In this document: positions 35,601 through 47,973 of the stretch, one piece after another
How positions within the stretch are numbered: the first letter of the stretch is position 1
Layout of the letters: each line of letters begins with the position of its first letter
Assembly: GCA_013339765.2 (NCBI GenBank)
Contig: CM023449.1
Location: forward strand, 40,376,528 to 40,440,527
Direction: 5' to 3'
Source of the DNA: Haemaphysalis longicornis
Taxonomy: Eukaryota > Arthropoda > Arachnida > Ixodida > Ixodidae
DNA: 64,000 nucleotides
Position numbers and translations under genes: made by a program
Notes under the pieces: model-generated
Seen by the model: only the letters and a program-made list of their open reading frames with translations
Databases searched by the model: none
Told to the model about the DNA's origin: nothing

Positions 35601-37890
35601 AAAGTCGAGGACGTCTGTTCATTCGATGGAGAGATTAAGTCCGAACGTTTGGAGGCAAAGAGTGGACTAAGGGAGCGCAAGACAGGAACGGGAGCCTCCC
35701 TCTTGCAGCGGGCACTGACATGATGAGGATGATGCCGACGACGATGATGATGGTTATTGTTTGGTCCTTGCGCCCGCAAGCGGAATACCGAGCCTCCACT
35801 CCGCGACAATTCGAAATTCACGGAGTTGAGGACAAGGCTGGAGTATTTGTTTCCGTATTTCTTTCTGCTCTTAGTTATCAGGGCCTGCGTTTCTGTCGGC
35901 GTGTTGGTTTCTGGACATGTCTGTCGGCTCGTAGGTCTGTCGGTCTGCTTGCCTTTAGGTTCGTTACGGATGAGGGCGACAGACCAGTATACTCTTGTTC
36001 CACGGCAGTTTTAGATCCGATAAACTGTGCGCAAGAAAGGCCGCAGGAGGACGACAATTCCAAGGGGATTAGAAGTTACGAAACGCTTACGAAACGCTCG
36101 CGGGGTTTGGGACTTAGTGAAGAATAGTCGTAATACGGGGCTCTAACTTGGTAGGGACGTAAGCCCTGCGTTTTATGTCGTCTTTGAATCCGTATTGTTT
36201 CCGCTTCGAACCTTCGAGGCCAACCCCCTTCTGTTGGCCTAGTAATTTCGCGATGTTTTTATTTCACTCTATAACCAAGCAAGTACGTGATACCCACATT
36301 TCGAGCTCGCAGAAACAGCGCCGCCGACTATTGTAAGCAGCTCTGTTGGCCTTTATATTTCCGTATTGTCTGTTACATAGATCTAACAGTACTCGGCGCA
36401 TCGGGACAGATACGCAAGCGCATTCTGGCCGGTTCGCTAAGTTAAAAAAAAAAAAATAAAAGGTCCCAGCATCTCGTAAACAGAGCTCGGTTGGTGTCCC
36501 AGGCGGATCGAATCGCTTTTCGTTGCTTTTTTTTTTTTCTTTCTTGCGGTCGTTTTGGCGTTCCCTAGGGTCTTTCTCCATACAACATCCTCTACGAAGT
36601 TTGTGGCTTCCTCTGTTGTCCCAAGACTGCAGCGACGCGTTATTTTTCTTCCCTGAAAAGAGGGGGGGGGGGGGGGGGGGTAGGCAAAGAGGGAAACCAC
36701 TGGGTCACCACTGTTCTGGCGTCTTCTGCCCCCAAACAGCGAACATTTTCCTCGCTTTTGCCCCCTTCCTGCGTCTCCGCAAAAGGCGGAAAACATGTAG
36801 ACATCGCCCACGTCCAACTACTTCCTCCTCTCGTTTCTTCGTCGGTCTCTCTTTACCTCTTTTACGCCGCCGGCTTTGTTCGAGCGGCCAAGTGCAGCGG
36901 GTTCGCCCGGGGTTTGTTTCAGCCGGGGCTTCGTTAGCGGGCGGATCGTTCGATGTCCCTACAGAATCGCCGCCGGCGACGGACAGTCCGTAGGGGCCGC
37001 GTCTCCTCCCGTCCACCACGTACGCACACGACGACGTTCGTCCACGAGAAAGGTGGCGGAGGGGCCCGGGGATTACGTGTCGCCCGTGTTGTTCCGAACG
37101 CTGTCTGGCCTGGGTGTTCGTGCGTGCGTGTGTCTGTGCGCGCGAGCGCCGCGAAAGCCTCGACGGGCTCACAGATTGTTTCGACGTCTTCCCCCCCGGT
37201 CGGTCGCCGGCGCCCGCCTACGCGGCGGCTGACGGGATCAGTCCGTGCGCGCCCCGGACGTTCGCTCCTCCTCCTCCTCCTCCTCCTCCTCCTCCTCTTC
37301 CACCGGGCGATGTTTACAGGGGCGTCATTGTTTGTTGTGTACATTGGCTGCGCACGTGGACGCCTCGGTGTCCCCTTCACTCCGTATCCCTTGATCTGTT
37401 CGTCCACGTCGACCGTTTTTTTCCCTCTGCGGATGGTTTCTTGGACGTTGGGTGCTCCTTGTCACGTCGCGTTGTCTTTTTTTTTTTTTTTTTCCGCCGC
37501 GACGTCCAATAGAGTGAGTCGCCTCGGTTGCTATCGGCCTTTACGGACCCCTGGACACAACCGGCGTCTTCTTCTTCGTCCTCTTATTCGCTAACGTTTT
37601 TACGCTTTCAGTTGCGGCCTCTGTGCAGCTGGAAGTTTCTTCGATACCGTCGCACAGACGCCCGGCAACGCGGCGGTGCGGCCCGGCTGTTTGCGGAACT
37701 TTTCGCTCCGCTGACTGCTAACCTCTCGTGGTTTTTGCGGGCTAATGGCGAGGCGATCAATAGTTCCGGTTTGGAGAAAACTTTCGCTTTGTGAGGTCGT
37801 TTGATATGTTGCAAAGAGTTTTTCCGGCTCTGGCCTGGAGCTTTCTTTTTTCTATTTTGGTTAAAATAATTGTTTGTTTGGAGAATACTA
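35601..37890. other. non-coding, CpG-rich with homopolymers
   Basis: No supported gene. It contains an ATG/ACG-rich patch (35718-35756), a G run of about 19 (36662-36680), a CTC array (37267-37299), T runs, and a CpG-rich block (36850-37340) giving long frames on both strands. Confidence 0.5.
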
Positions 37891-37893
37891 GTA

Positions 37894-38070
37894 CAGTGAA
37901 GCCTCGTTAAACCGTACCTGACGGGGACGTGAAGAAATTACGTACTAACCGCGGCACTACGATTTATGCAAATGCATTAGGTTAACGGGTAAACGAGTGG
38001 GGGATTCGGCTTAACTACGTCGAAAAAGAAACTACGGCCTGTGAGGGTACGGTTTAACGATGTTCCACTG
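37894..38070. mobile_element. pogo/Tigger-like MITE, TA duplication
   Basis: This 177-bp element runs from CAGTGAAGCCTCGTTAAACC to the complement of CAGTGGAACATCGTTAAACC. The 25-bp inverted ends match at 22 positions. It is flanked by TA on both sides (37892-37893 and 38071-38072). The CAGTG..TCGTTAAA ends and TA duplication fit the pogo branch of Tc1/mariner. Confidence 0.8.
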
Positions 38071-38104
38071 TATTGTAAAACTATCGCTAACCGTAATTAT
38101 ATAT

Positions 38105-38345
38105 ACAGTGATTCCTCATTTTACTGGTAGCATTGGAACAGGAAACTGACTTTACTTTAACCAACACTTCGTTAAAAGGGGAGGTGATCTGCTTACAATA
38201 TACTGCATTTACTTCTTTAGCGTTTACTTCTTTACTTAGCTAAGCGCGGACTAGACACTATAAACGTATCAGTGAACTCTCATTAGATTCACGAAGAGAG
38301 CCGTAAGAACAGCTAACGTTAACCAAAGTTTCGTTTTCTGAGATA
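38105..38345. mobile_element. decayed pogo/Tigger-like debris
   Basis: Two further end-like motifs, TACAGTGATTCCTCATTTTA (38105) and CAGTGAACTCTCATTAGA (about 38269), lie just downstream of the intact MITE. Neither has a visible partner end. Confidence 0.4.
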
Positions 38346-39139
38346 TCTCTTCCCTGAGCGCGCATTATGAACCAAAACCGGGCCGCTTCGAAGTAGCTGC
38401 TCCGTTTGAGCGCCAACTCCATCTAAAGCGACTTCCGTTTGACAATATACAGCCGTGCATTAGATTTTCCCCCCGCGTGCAGCGTATATAATCCACTCTG
38501 CAGTGTAGTGTAAAAAGAAAAAAGCAGTAAATATTCAGGCTACGCGAATTGCCCTCCAAGCATCCCCGACACCGCAATTCCTACGCACGCGAAATCCGAC
38601 GGATGCGTGTGAGTTAACGACGCAATTATACCGCAGTCCGCTGTTCCCTAACGAACGTCGTGCGCTTTCCTCCTGCAGGGCAGGCGGGGATGAAAAATAC
38701 GCCTAGCATTCGGCGCTGGAATTGAAACTGTCGGCGGCGCAAGCAAGCAAGACGCTGAAACCTTGGAAAGATACAAAACAAAGTCTGGGAAAGGGAATGG
38801 CGACGCCCAGTGTACGCGCTGCGAGGGGCCGCGCTAGGATTGGCGAATGACAGCACATGAAAGCGGATCTGCAGCACTGCGCGGATCGAGAGAGGGATTT
38901 TTAAACTGTCGTCGGGAATCCGTTTTTTTTTATCTCTCTCTCTCCCTTGTCTCTCTCTTTCTCGGGGCGGAGACGATTAATGGGCGGCGCTGGGCAGCCC
39001 CTGAGATTTTCGAAGCGGTTATACTTATTGGCGAGTTTTTCTTTTTTTTTTTTTTTTTATAAATTCACGCTGTGGCTTGGACAAGACTCCGATTTGTCGA
39101 TTTGTTTTCTTGACCTTCGAAACCTCCCTTTTTCTTTTA
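38346..39139. other. non-coding stretch
   Basis: No gene. A CT-rich patch (38932-38965) and a T run (about 39041-39058). Confidence 0.55.
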
Positions 39140-39569
39140 GAGGCGAATCCCCTGAGGAGCTCGGGCTGTCGGCGTCTCATGTCGTCGTCGTAATCGTCGT
39201 CTCATGTAGTCACGGTACTAAAACACCGGGGCACTCGCTTATGCCTCGCGCTAGAACGTAACGTGTTCTAAAAAACACCGGGACATTCGTTGACGCCTCT
39301 GCGCTAGAACGCTTCGTAACGTGTACTAAATAACACCGGTACACTTGTTTACGCCTCGCGCTGGAACGCTTCGTACCGCGTACTAAAAAAAAGAACAGGA
39401 CGCTCGTTCACGGCCTCGCGCTAGAACGCTTTGTGCTTCAAAGACAGGAGACTTTTACAGTAGATCTGTATACCTCTACCCCCCAACGGTTTCATCTCCG
39501 TTGGCGAAAATACCAAGGCGCCAAGAATGCACTTACACATCGCATGCTTCGCCCCTCCCTAGGTTTAAC
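39140..39569 (+). repeat. dispersed VNTR-bearing repeat, copy D (four units)
   Basis: Longest array of the four copies, with four ~58-bp units between about 39215 and 39445. The last unit ends GTGCTTCAAAGAC as in the other copies. The tail breaks off at AGGTTTAACA (about 39569), where a GACA microsatellite begins. The hairpin stem carries CGCC to TACC changes. Confidence 0.85.
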
Positions 39570-39573
39570 ATTT

Positions 39574-39582
39574 CAGACAGGC

Positions 39583-39618
<36 letters not shown>

Positions 39619-39679
39619 CGACCGACCCGCGCCCACCCACACCGGCCGACCGACCGACGGACCGACCGACCGACCGAAA
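39574..39679. repeat. (CAGA)n / (CCGA)n compound microsatellite
   Basis: About ten CAGA units (39574-39615), a short C-rich gap, then CCGA units (39643-39678). Confidence 0.95.
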
Positions 39680-39759
39680 TTTTCGTGGTTAAGCAGCCGC
39701 TGCTAGAGCCCAATAACTCTTGGCCGACGGCTAGGATCACCAGCTTCTCCCAATCAAAT

Positions 39760-39763
<4 letters not shown>

Positions 39764-39836
<73 letters not shown>

Positions 39837-39899
39837 CTCTCTGCTCTCGCTCTCGCTCTCGCTCTCTCTCGCTCTCTCGCTCTCTCTCTCTCTCGCAGG
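39764..39899. repeat. (CT)n microsatellite ending in CAG|GTAGGC
   Basis: A nearly pure CT array with GCTCTC interruptions towards its end, closed by CTCTCGCAGGTAGGCC. The longest open frame of the window (324 codons, 39433-40407) is built on this array and the preceding one, and is not a gene. Confidence 0.95.
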
Positions 39900-40440
39900 T
39901 AGGCCAAAAAAGGCTACCGTCGTTGAAATTGGGGCAGAGAAGATTCGGATAGCGCAGGGCAGGAGCGGTTGGATGCCTGTTAGACATATCCAGCGTCATG
40001 CTGTATTAATGATTAGACTGGTGGTGACGGTGGTGGTATTACTTATGATCTGCGTAGCAGAAAGAAAGAAAGGGCTTTTACCTCCCTCCCTCATTATAAT
40101 CGCATTTGCACGACTTATTATTTTACTGCACGAAAATACGTCATATGCTTCCAATGAGACGAATGGGAGGGGTATAAATTGCGTTAGTGCATTTCCATGC
40201 AGTGGGACATATCCGAACAAACCACGTCCCCACGTTTCGGAGATAAAGAAAAAAGACATCCCCCTCGCGAGGGGCACGATCAAATGCACAGCATTTCCGA
40301 GGGGGTGCGCCGGCAAGTCGTATCTCTTGATCGCGGGACCCGTGTCGCCATCTTTTGGAAGCGCGGGACAACTTGTGGCGCTTTCGAAACAAACGAGAAA
40401 GGAGTGAAGGATATAAGGCGCGTTCGTGTGCATCGAAATC
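39900..40440. other. non-coding stretch
   Basis: No supported gene. Frames continue from the CT array by chance. Confidence 0.5.
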
Positions 40441-40444
40441 TGTG

Positions 40445-40535
40445 TCGGTTCGTGGCTCGGTCGGTTGTGCGCCGGGCACCTTGCGTTCCGCCCGCGGCGT
40501 CATGGGTTCGAAACCGGGCGCCGGAAACTGTTATT
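40445..40535 (+). ncRNA. tRNA-derived (SINE-like) sequence
   Basis: The A-box-like TGGCTCGGTCGG (40453-40464) and an exact B box GTTCGAAAC (40506-40514) are about 40 bp apart. GCGCCGG follows the T arm, as in the tRNA-like sequence at 28963-29036. A full cloverleaf could not be drawn, so this is a degenerate tRNA-derived element rather than a tRNA. Confidence 0.45.
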
Positions 40536-40544
40536 TCTTCCTGG

Positions 40545-40634
40545 CTGCGGACTACGACAAGGCGCGCCTGCGGACTACGACAGGGCGCGCATGCGGACTA
40601 CAAGACGCGCATGCGGACTACGACAGCGCACGCC
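40545..40634 (+). repeat. 20-23-bp minisatellite, four units
   Basis: Units start at about 40545, 40568, 40591 and 40611, with core TGCGGACTACRA followed by a CGCGC block. It begins 10 bp after the tRNA-derived sequence and may be its expanded tail. Confidence 0.85.
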
Positions 40635-40639
40635 AACGC

Positions 40640-42285
40640 CGCGTGACATTGTGAGTTACTAAAATGCTATGCATTTAAAACAACACTTCTTGTTTTTTTT
40701 TCTTTCCTTTTTAGTGTGGTGCAGTGAGCTGCGTTTATTTATATTACATTTTATTCGGCGATTTTTCCTACGTGCGTACTCGAACGTTCACGCAAAAAAA
40801 AAAAAAACACTGGTGATTCAACCTTCATATGTCCCCATGGGCGTAGGGTCCAAGTTATTTACATGCGGTGAAATTCATGGCAGAGCCTCGAGTGGCAATA
40901 CCCGCCGAATAGAGCTGCTCTCTTTATGTATATACGTAGCGTCAGCGCGCTTGTCGTAGGGTGATACATGTATGCATTAATATGTTCCGCGCAGTTTATC
41001 ACGCAACGTTTTTACCGCGGAGATCCGCATCTTCTTTCTTTTATTTTCCCCTTTCGTATTTCCCGCTCATCCGGGCTTCTCGCTTTCTTTTATAAATTTA
41101 GTTGGCCGTGGAGCTGAAATTTCGCATATTTATGTTTCTGTGTTTCCCGCTAAATTTATAACTTCTGGCCGAGTGGAACTCACGCCAAGGCGAAAGAGCT
41201 AGCGAATCTGGCAGTAAGCACTTAAAAAAAAAGGTACCCACGCTAGGAACGTCAGGCGCACACAAAATGATCCAGTATGGCGTCATGACAGATGACAGTG
41301 TGTCGTATTCAGGAAACCAGACTGGGCTTTTGTGTCTTCTTGTTTCACTTTCGCGGACCAATTTCCTTTTTCCCCATTATCCCGTGTTCCCCCCGACCTC
41401 TTTCTGTTCTGTTTTTTTTTTTCTCGTTTCCTTTTGGTCTCGTTTTTCACTGTCCCTTCGCGCTCACTTGGTTGTCCAAACTTCCATTCCCGTCCAGCGC
41501 CTGTTTCCCCCCCGTTTTCCCGCACTCTATTTACCTTTTCTTTGCCTTTATCTCCCCTTGTCCCAACACCGCTTCTTTTTTGAAAATTTTTAGAACCTAT
41601 TTTAGGCCTGGAGCGTGACTTCTTTATCCTTTCTCTTTTTTGTAGCGTAAGCTGCACTGGCCGAGGTTGAGCAGTTTCGCATGTGCCGTGAACGGCCGTT
41701 CTGCGCAAGCGCGAGGGACATTGGCTTGGCTTGGCTTGGCTTGGCTTGGATTGGATTGGATTAAAGTGGATTGTTTTGGATTGTGTTGCGTCATAGCCGC
41801 GGCAGACGCACTGGCGCCGGCGCGTGCCCAGGTGTGCGCCTCAGTTGCGCAGTAGCCAAGTCTGACCCTGCACCGGAGCCGCTTGATAGCCGTTTCGCGT
41901 GGCTCGTGAAGAACCGTGCTGAGCATGCGCGAGGAGCAGTGACTGGACAGGACTGGACTGGACTGGACTGCTGAACCTTAGCTCACGCTACGTATATTTT
42001 GGCATAGCAGAGCTAAGCCACTACTAATTTTTTTTTTTTTGATTGGTTGCGTTGGTTTGCTCTCTAGGCACGCGCGTCGTCCATTGGTCTTGGCACATGT
42101 GCACGACGTGCATTGTCACTTCTTTTGATTATGAATAATTTCCGCAGTGTTCAAAACCAGAGGCGGAGGGGAGGGGGGATTGGCTGCTCTGCCGGCCCTT
42201 TGTCTTCAGGTGGCGGCCAGAAGCCAGTGTAACTATAGTCGGACGACTCCGCGTTGGAACTGAACAGAAACACCTCCCACTGCTC
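40640..42285. other. non-coding with pentanucleotide repeats
   Basis: No supported gene. TTGGC/TTGGA pentamers at about 41722-41765 and GGACT pentamers at about 41942-41970 are two related short arrays 180 bp apart. T runs near 41410 and 42028. Confidence 0.55.
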
Positions 42286-42300
42286 CAATGTTTTGATGGA

Positions 42301-42538
42301 CCCGCCGCGGTGGCACAGTGGCTAAGGCGTTGCGCTGCTGAGCATGAGGTCGCGGGTTTGATTCCCGGCCGCGGCGGCCGCTTTTCTGAGGGAGGCGAAA
42401 AGCAAAAACGCCCGTGTGTACGAGATTTCGGCGCACGTTAAAGATCCCCAGGTGGTCAAAATTAATCCGGAGCCCTCCACTACGGCGCGCCTCATCGCCT
42501 GCGTTGCGTCGGCGCGTTAAACCCCACAATCAATCAAT
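42301..42538 (+). mobile_element. full-length tRNA-derived SINE, 15-bp target duplication
   Basis: The head has a perfect A box (TGGCACAGTGG, 42311-42321) and a one-mismatch B box (GTTTGATTC, 42356-42364). The tRNA-unrelated body follows, with ACGTTAAAGATCCCCAGGTG and CCTCCACTACGGCG, then a (CAAT)n tail. CAATGTTTTGATGGA occurs perfectly on both sides (42286-42300 and 42539-42553), the footprint of LINE-assisted insertion. The body is one I recognise from hard-tick genomes and is the main clue to the source organism. Confidence 0.92.
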
Positions 42539-42553
42539 CAATGTTTTGATGGA

Positions 42554-44597
42554 CAGGGCGAGTGAATCCCGCAGAGTGTTAAAACGTGGGTGGCTGCAAT
42601 ACATAATAAAAATGCTTAAGGTATACAATTGCTCATATTCGCAGGATGCGGGCTGGAGTTTACACCCGAGGCATTCGGTCGTCCAGAGCGATAAGCCGCC
42701 ACCTCCTAGCGTTTTAAAATTCCATTGAGAAGTGGTTTTGGGTTGGAATGTTTGGATTGGATGGGATGGGACTTTCCTTTGGCTTACGCGTAAACTCGTA
42801 GCCGCTCTCCCTGTCAAGGTACGTGCTGTCACCGGGGTTCATTCGTTGACGACAACAGCCAGTTCTTGTGGTGGAATGATGCTACGAAAGCTTATTTCTT
42901 CTTGTAATATCCATCATATCCATACTCCGGAAATGTGGCTTTCCCTTATCACTTGTAAGCTTGCAGTGAAGTGTCTTTTACAGGCCGTTTTCGTATCGTA
43001 CGTCAAATGACGCAACACCGTTGTCGCCTTCTGCGTAGTTCGCTCTACAAGAAAAAAAAAAATAATCAGGGGAATAGCTCAGAAGCACAGAAAGAAAACA
43101 ATGTCTTGACTCGGAGCGCAGAATAGCCAAGCGTTGCACATGCTTGGCTACTCCTCTGCCTTCCAGAGCAAGCTGCAGAAGCCGGGAGGATGAAGGGAAG
43201 CGGAAGCCGTTGAAAATGAAAAGGCTACCTTAATCTAGTGACCGCGCACGCGCCTTGGAGGCGCGTGAGGGAGGGCGCAGAGGGATGTCGGGAAGAAGGG
43301 GAAGGAGGAGGCTCTGCAGAGATGGATGCGTTCCACGGCGTCCCCTCACCCGGCGCCTTAATCGGCGCTCGTGAACGATGGTGTGGCCGAACGGTCCATC
43401 GTCTCCGCACTCAATATTTTACTCGGAGCCTATTTCGCCGCCGCTTCTCTCGTCCACCTTTTCCCGGTCGACTTTTTTTCTTTTCTTCTTTTTCTCTACT
43501 ATACTTCTTCGCTGGCAAGTTGGCAACATCAGTTTCTTTTCTTGTCATTCCACGTGCCAAGTCTCCCTCTCTCTCTCCCTCCCTCTCTCTCTCCCCCTCT
43601 CTCTCTCCTCTCATCCTTCCTTTCCTCACTTCGCATAGTTCCCGCTCATTCCCGGTCGCTCCGCCGTTATTGTATCTTCCTCGCTTTTTCCTCTGTTTGA
43701 ATTTGGCGCGCGCGGTGGCTGACATTCCTCGCCTCATGGCCGAGTTTATGCTTTCGGCCTCCGTGGCTGCCGGTCCTTTTAAAAAGAAGCTTAGTGGGGG
43801 TTCGGGAGAGGGAGCGGAGATACAACGCGCGCGCGCGGGGTTCTTCCACCGCCGCGTGGTGTGGTGGCCCGGGCCGGTCGAAGCCGCCACCGCCACCCGA
43901 CGATCATTTTTCGTGCCACGCTTCTTCTTCATCTTCTTCGCCTTCCTCTTTCCGACCGGCCGTTTTTCTCGCGTCTTCGACTTGTATCTGAGGCGAGCGT
44001 CCGCGCGCGTTTTCCGCGGCTGGCCGCTCCGTGTAGTTGTGGCTGAGCCTTTGTTGCTGCTGTTGAATACATATGTATATATTACTCGGTTGCTCTAGTT
44101 GGCCGCAGTAAGGCGCGAGGCAGCGTCAGAGGCCGGTGATTTCCGAAGGGAGGTTGGTCTCGAAGGGTTGGAATATTGAAACATTGCGCTACAATTAAGG
44201 TTTCACGTTTATTTGGTTTTACTTCAGTTGGCTTTATCCGCACTCTTTGCTTCCGTCAAAAGCGGAGCAGTGGCTGCCTGCAAGTAGTGCTCCCGAATAC
44301 ATGTAAGCTTGCGTAATCAAGCTCGTTAGTTTCAATTTTTTAGGCTTGTAAGCTTCACTTCTACCGGTGGAAGGAACAAGCTCGGTGACCTAATTTATGC
44401 AGTTTGGCTAAGCCTTCTTAACGTGTTAGTTATCTTGTCTGCGCCTTGTTGGACCTCGCGTTACGACTCAGGTTATGAAAAGAAAAAAAAAAGAGAAGTA
44501 AGATGACAAAACAACCTTACGATTATTACCTTTTTAGGTTCGCAACCGTTTAGCCTGCACATATAAAATGAGCAAAACCCTCGTTGTTCAACGAAGT
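42554..44597. other. non-coding, C/T-rich
   Basis: No supported gene. CT-rich array (43563-43620). A 286-codon frame (43238-44098) starts at GTG and is low complexity (Ser/Leu/Phe/Arg). It is not credible as a gene. Confidence 0.55.
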
Positions 44598-44932
44598 CGT
44601 TGGATTCGAAATATAGTTTTATGCGAAGTGTTTCATAACCCCCCACGCAGCGAATTAGTATCCTCCCCACTTGTAACGAAGTATCGCTTATAACGAATCC
44701 AGCTTCCTTTTCCGAGGACTTCGTACTTTACCTGGTATTGGTGAAGCCCCGACGTTTTCCACGTGAGTCTTAACAGACTGGTGACGCAGGTACTGGCACG
44801 GTACCACTTGCAGTGAACACTCGCTATAACGAATTTTTTTACTCGAATTATCGTTTTAATCGAAGTCTTCCGCATTTACCGCTTTTAACGAAGTACTGCA
44901 TGTAACGAAGTCAGTTTTCCGCGTTATAATCA
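44598..44932. mobile_element. pogo/Tigger-like debris, two partial copies
   Basis: Repeated motifs CGCTTATAACGAATC (about 44688), GCAGTGAACACTCGCTATAACG (about 44811), TTTTAACGAAGTACTGC and GTAACGAAGTCAG indicate end regions of pogo-like elements. Boundaries and coding sequence are not visible. Confidence 0.5.
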
Positions 44933-47455
44933 AAGATTTCTGCACCCGACTGGCGTCTCTGTTCTGCCATGGGCGTACCGATTCCGCTCCCACGCATGCG
45001 CAGTTGGCGCTGACCGTGCACCCATTTTACGGCCCGCGAAAAGTGTCCCGATCCTCGGCCACGGCGTGCTGAACGCAACTTCAGCGTCGAACCGGCGCGA
45101 ATATAGCGGCCGGCGCCGGTTCATACATGTCGAGCAAGCTGCTCGCCGATGGCTTCTCCGCCCTCGCCTGATGGGCTAAGTCGTGCATCATTTTCGGCCC
45201 CGTGGTCGGCGTCGCCACCCATCATTCGCCGCTGTCCTTTGCCGCTGACGCTGCTGCTGCTTGTTGGCTTGTTTGCTTGTTTGTTTCGACGGCGTGATTC
45301 TTGTTTGCCGACGACCAGCTCGCTTGTTCGCCCTTCGCGAAGCAGCTAGCCCCCTTATCGCCTGGAAGTTCGCGGTGGCGCAAGTGCGCCTTCGCTCTGG
45401 AACCACTTCTCGTAGACACGGCCGCGTCTTTTTGTTTTTCTTTTATCTTTCCTACCTTTTTCTTTTTTGCGACAGTTCCTTGGTTGTTTTTGACGCGAAC
45501 GAAGAACAAGCAAGAGGGAAGTAGTACAGGGCTGTCCCTGATTTTGGGGTTTGTTCCTTTTTTTTTTTTTCTCCTCTTCGAGACAAAAAGGCCGGTGACA
45601 GAGTTTGCGTTGACAGAATGGGAAGCGTATTTCTCGCTTTCAGGTTTAAATTTGAGAGACTAGTAAGACGTGAAGTTTAGTCAAATACGAACGAGGATAT
45701 TGAGCGGCGGTCAATAAGAAGTGTAGAAAACTGCCGGGCCTTTCTCACCTCGGAGGTGTCGTTGGGGAACGCGCGGTGACGTAAGCCTGCCGCTTCCAGA
45801 AGCCACTTGTCACCCCGCAAGGCTGCGATCTCTCCACTTCGCTTTTCCTCGTTTTTGTGTGTTCCGTGTTTTTTTTTTTTTTTTTTTTCGTGTTTTTTTC
45901 TCTCTACATTTTCGGGGTTGGGCTGACTGAAATGCCCCGCTTTTTGACTAACGGCAGCGTCATCCGACCTGGTTCGTGTTGACACGCCTGCTTTTGGGCG
46001 ACACCGGATGTTGGTTGCAGCGGGATGCTCCCTCTCATGCTGCTTCGACGTGGGCCTCTATCTTTTAAATATGACCGTTCGTTCGCCCGCCCTCGTTTCC
46101 CGGCTTGACAAAAAAAAATCGTCTGTGATTGGGTTTGTACGGTGTTCTTCGCTGTTTCTCTTCGGACACAACTCTGGGAACCATGGACCAGGTGCAATCC
46201 AACCGGTCGGCTTGAACCGACGGGTGTTGGGAGATGTGTCGTGCCTTTTGACTTACAGAACTTTCAGTTGGGCGAGTTGGTACTTGAAGTGCTCAAACTT
46301 TTATTACGGCTTGCTAACTTAAACTTCAGTACTCTAATAAAACTCCTGACTGGAACTTTTTGACTCGCGGGTGTAGTGAGGTGATCGCTTGTTTGTCGAA
46401 TGCCTAGAAGTTGCTTTTATGAAGGGGGTTTACAGTTGAAACTTACCGATTCGTCTCTCAAATTCATTCATTCATTACCAATCCGTCTCATTTTTTAAAA
46501 AAAGAAAGTCGTTTAAGAAAAAATTGGCATTTGAAAAGCGCAAGAGATAGCTGGGCCACTTGGGGCAGCCAATAGACTCGGATTAGCTTTATTGGACTTT
46601 ATTTTATGTGCAGGGGTGAGGGGAATCCTGCAGCGCTAAGTTACGCCACGCATTTGTTGCAAAAAAGAAATATGATTCGATAGTCTTCGTTAAAACAAAT
46701 TACTCTTTAGAACGAATTCGTTAAAACTAAAAACAGCAGAAACGGTTCTGCAAAAAGCAAATCCACCGCCAACGCTGTACATCCACATTGAGGTCAAAAA
46801 CAACGGTGCGAGGGCCGATCCTGTGTTTACTTCTTTGTGCATGGGCCCAGCGGAAGCGGAAAAACGGGCCCGACACTATCAAATACTCTGTCCGCTTTCC
46901 CGTGCGGGCACCTCCCCGAATGCATATACACTACGACCTCGTCTCGAATGCTTCCTCAAACACTCCTCTCTTTGAGCGTCCGCCACGGCCTTGCGCACAC
47001 GTATTATGCGCAGACATGTGCGCTCTCGAGCGCTCCCCGAGCGCGCACTAGATGTCGCGTATTTGCTTCGAGTGCGAGATCCGTTTCGAAGCTCTCTTTT
47101 GCCGAGTTTCTCCTTGTTTGTCGTCGTGTGAATGTGCAGGCTCGTGCGTGGTTGACAGTCGCCGCGACGTACGCGCTAGCTCCCGAAGTTTTTTTTTTTT
47201 TTTTTCTTTTTGTGTGTGCTCTTCGAATGGAAAGCATACCATGCGGGCGTCCGAGAGTGGACGTTGTGTGCATTGTGGGTTTTGAGAGCGACAAGTGCGG
47301 GAAGATATGTACTCACGAGAACGTACCTTGTGTCTGTGCACACCGGGGGATGCAAGTTTTTAGGACGACGCGATGCCAACGACCTCGTGAATTTCTGAAG
47401 TGTTCTACCCCCCCCCCCTCCCAATGCTCTCGCGCCTTCTTCGTCGTGATAAAAT
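44933..47455. other. non-coding stretch
   Basis: No supported gene. T runs at about 45559-45571, 45869-45888 and 47190-47205, and ATTC-type repeat near 46463-46475. CGTTAAAACAAA and CGTTAAAACTAA near 46689-46730 may be more pogo-like debris. Confidence 0.5.
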
Positions 47456-47521
<66 letters not shown>

Positions 47522-47620
47522 CACGACCACCACTACCACCACTTACTACTGCTACCACCACCACCACTTACTACTAGTATTACTACTACCACCACCACCA
47601 CCACCACCACCATTACTACC

Positions 47621-47661
<41 letters not shown>

Positions 47662-47934
47662 CACCACTACTTACTACTAGTATTACTACCACCACCACCA
47701 CCACCACCACCACCACCACCACCATTACTTACTTCTAGTAGTACTTCTACTACTGCTACTACTACCACCACCACCACCATTACTACCACCACCACCACTA
47801 CTACTACTACTACCACCACCACCACCACTACTGCCACTTACTACTACTACTACCACCACCACCACTACTACTAGTACTACTACTACTATTACTACTACCA
47901 CTGGTACTACAACTTCTTGCCACTACACCACCAG

Positions 47935-47973
<39 letters not shown>

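Noticed and set aside
39433..40407. Longest open frame of the window (324 codons, +)
   Set aside because: It is built from a GACA/GACC array and a CT array, continues by chance, does not start in a supported context and has no splice or domain support.
43238..44098. 286-codon frame (+)
   Set aside because: It starts at GTG and is Ser/Leu/Phe-rich from C/T-rich DNA, with overlapping frames on the other strand. No domain visible.
46837..47738. Frames with long Thr, Leu/Pro or Ser runs
   Set aside because: They are translations of the ACT/ACC array in different frames.
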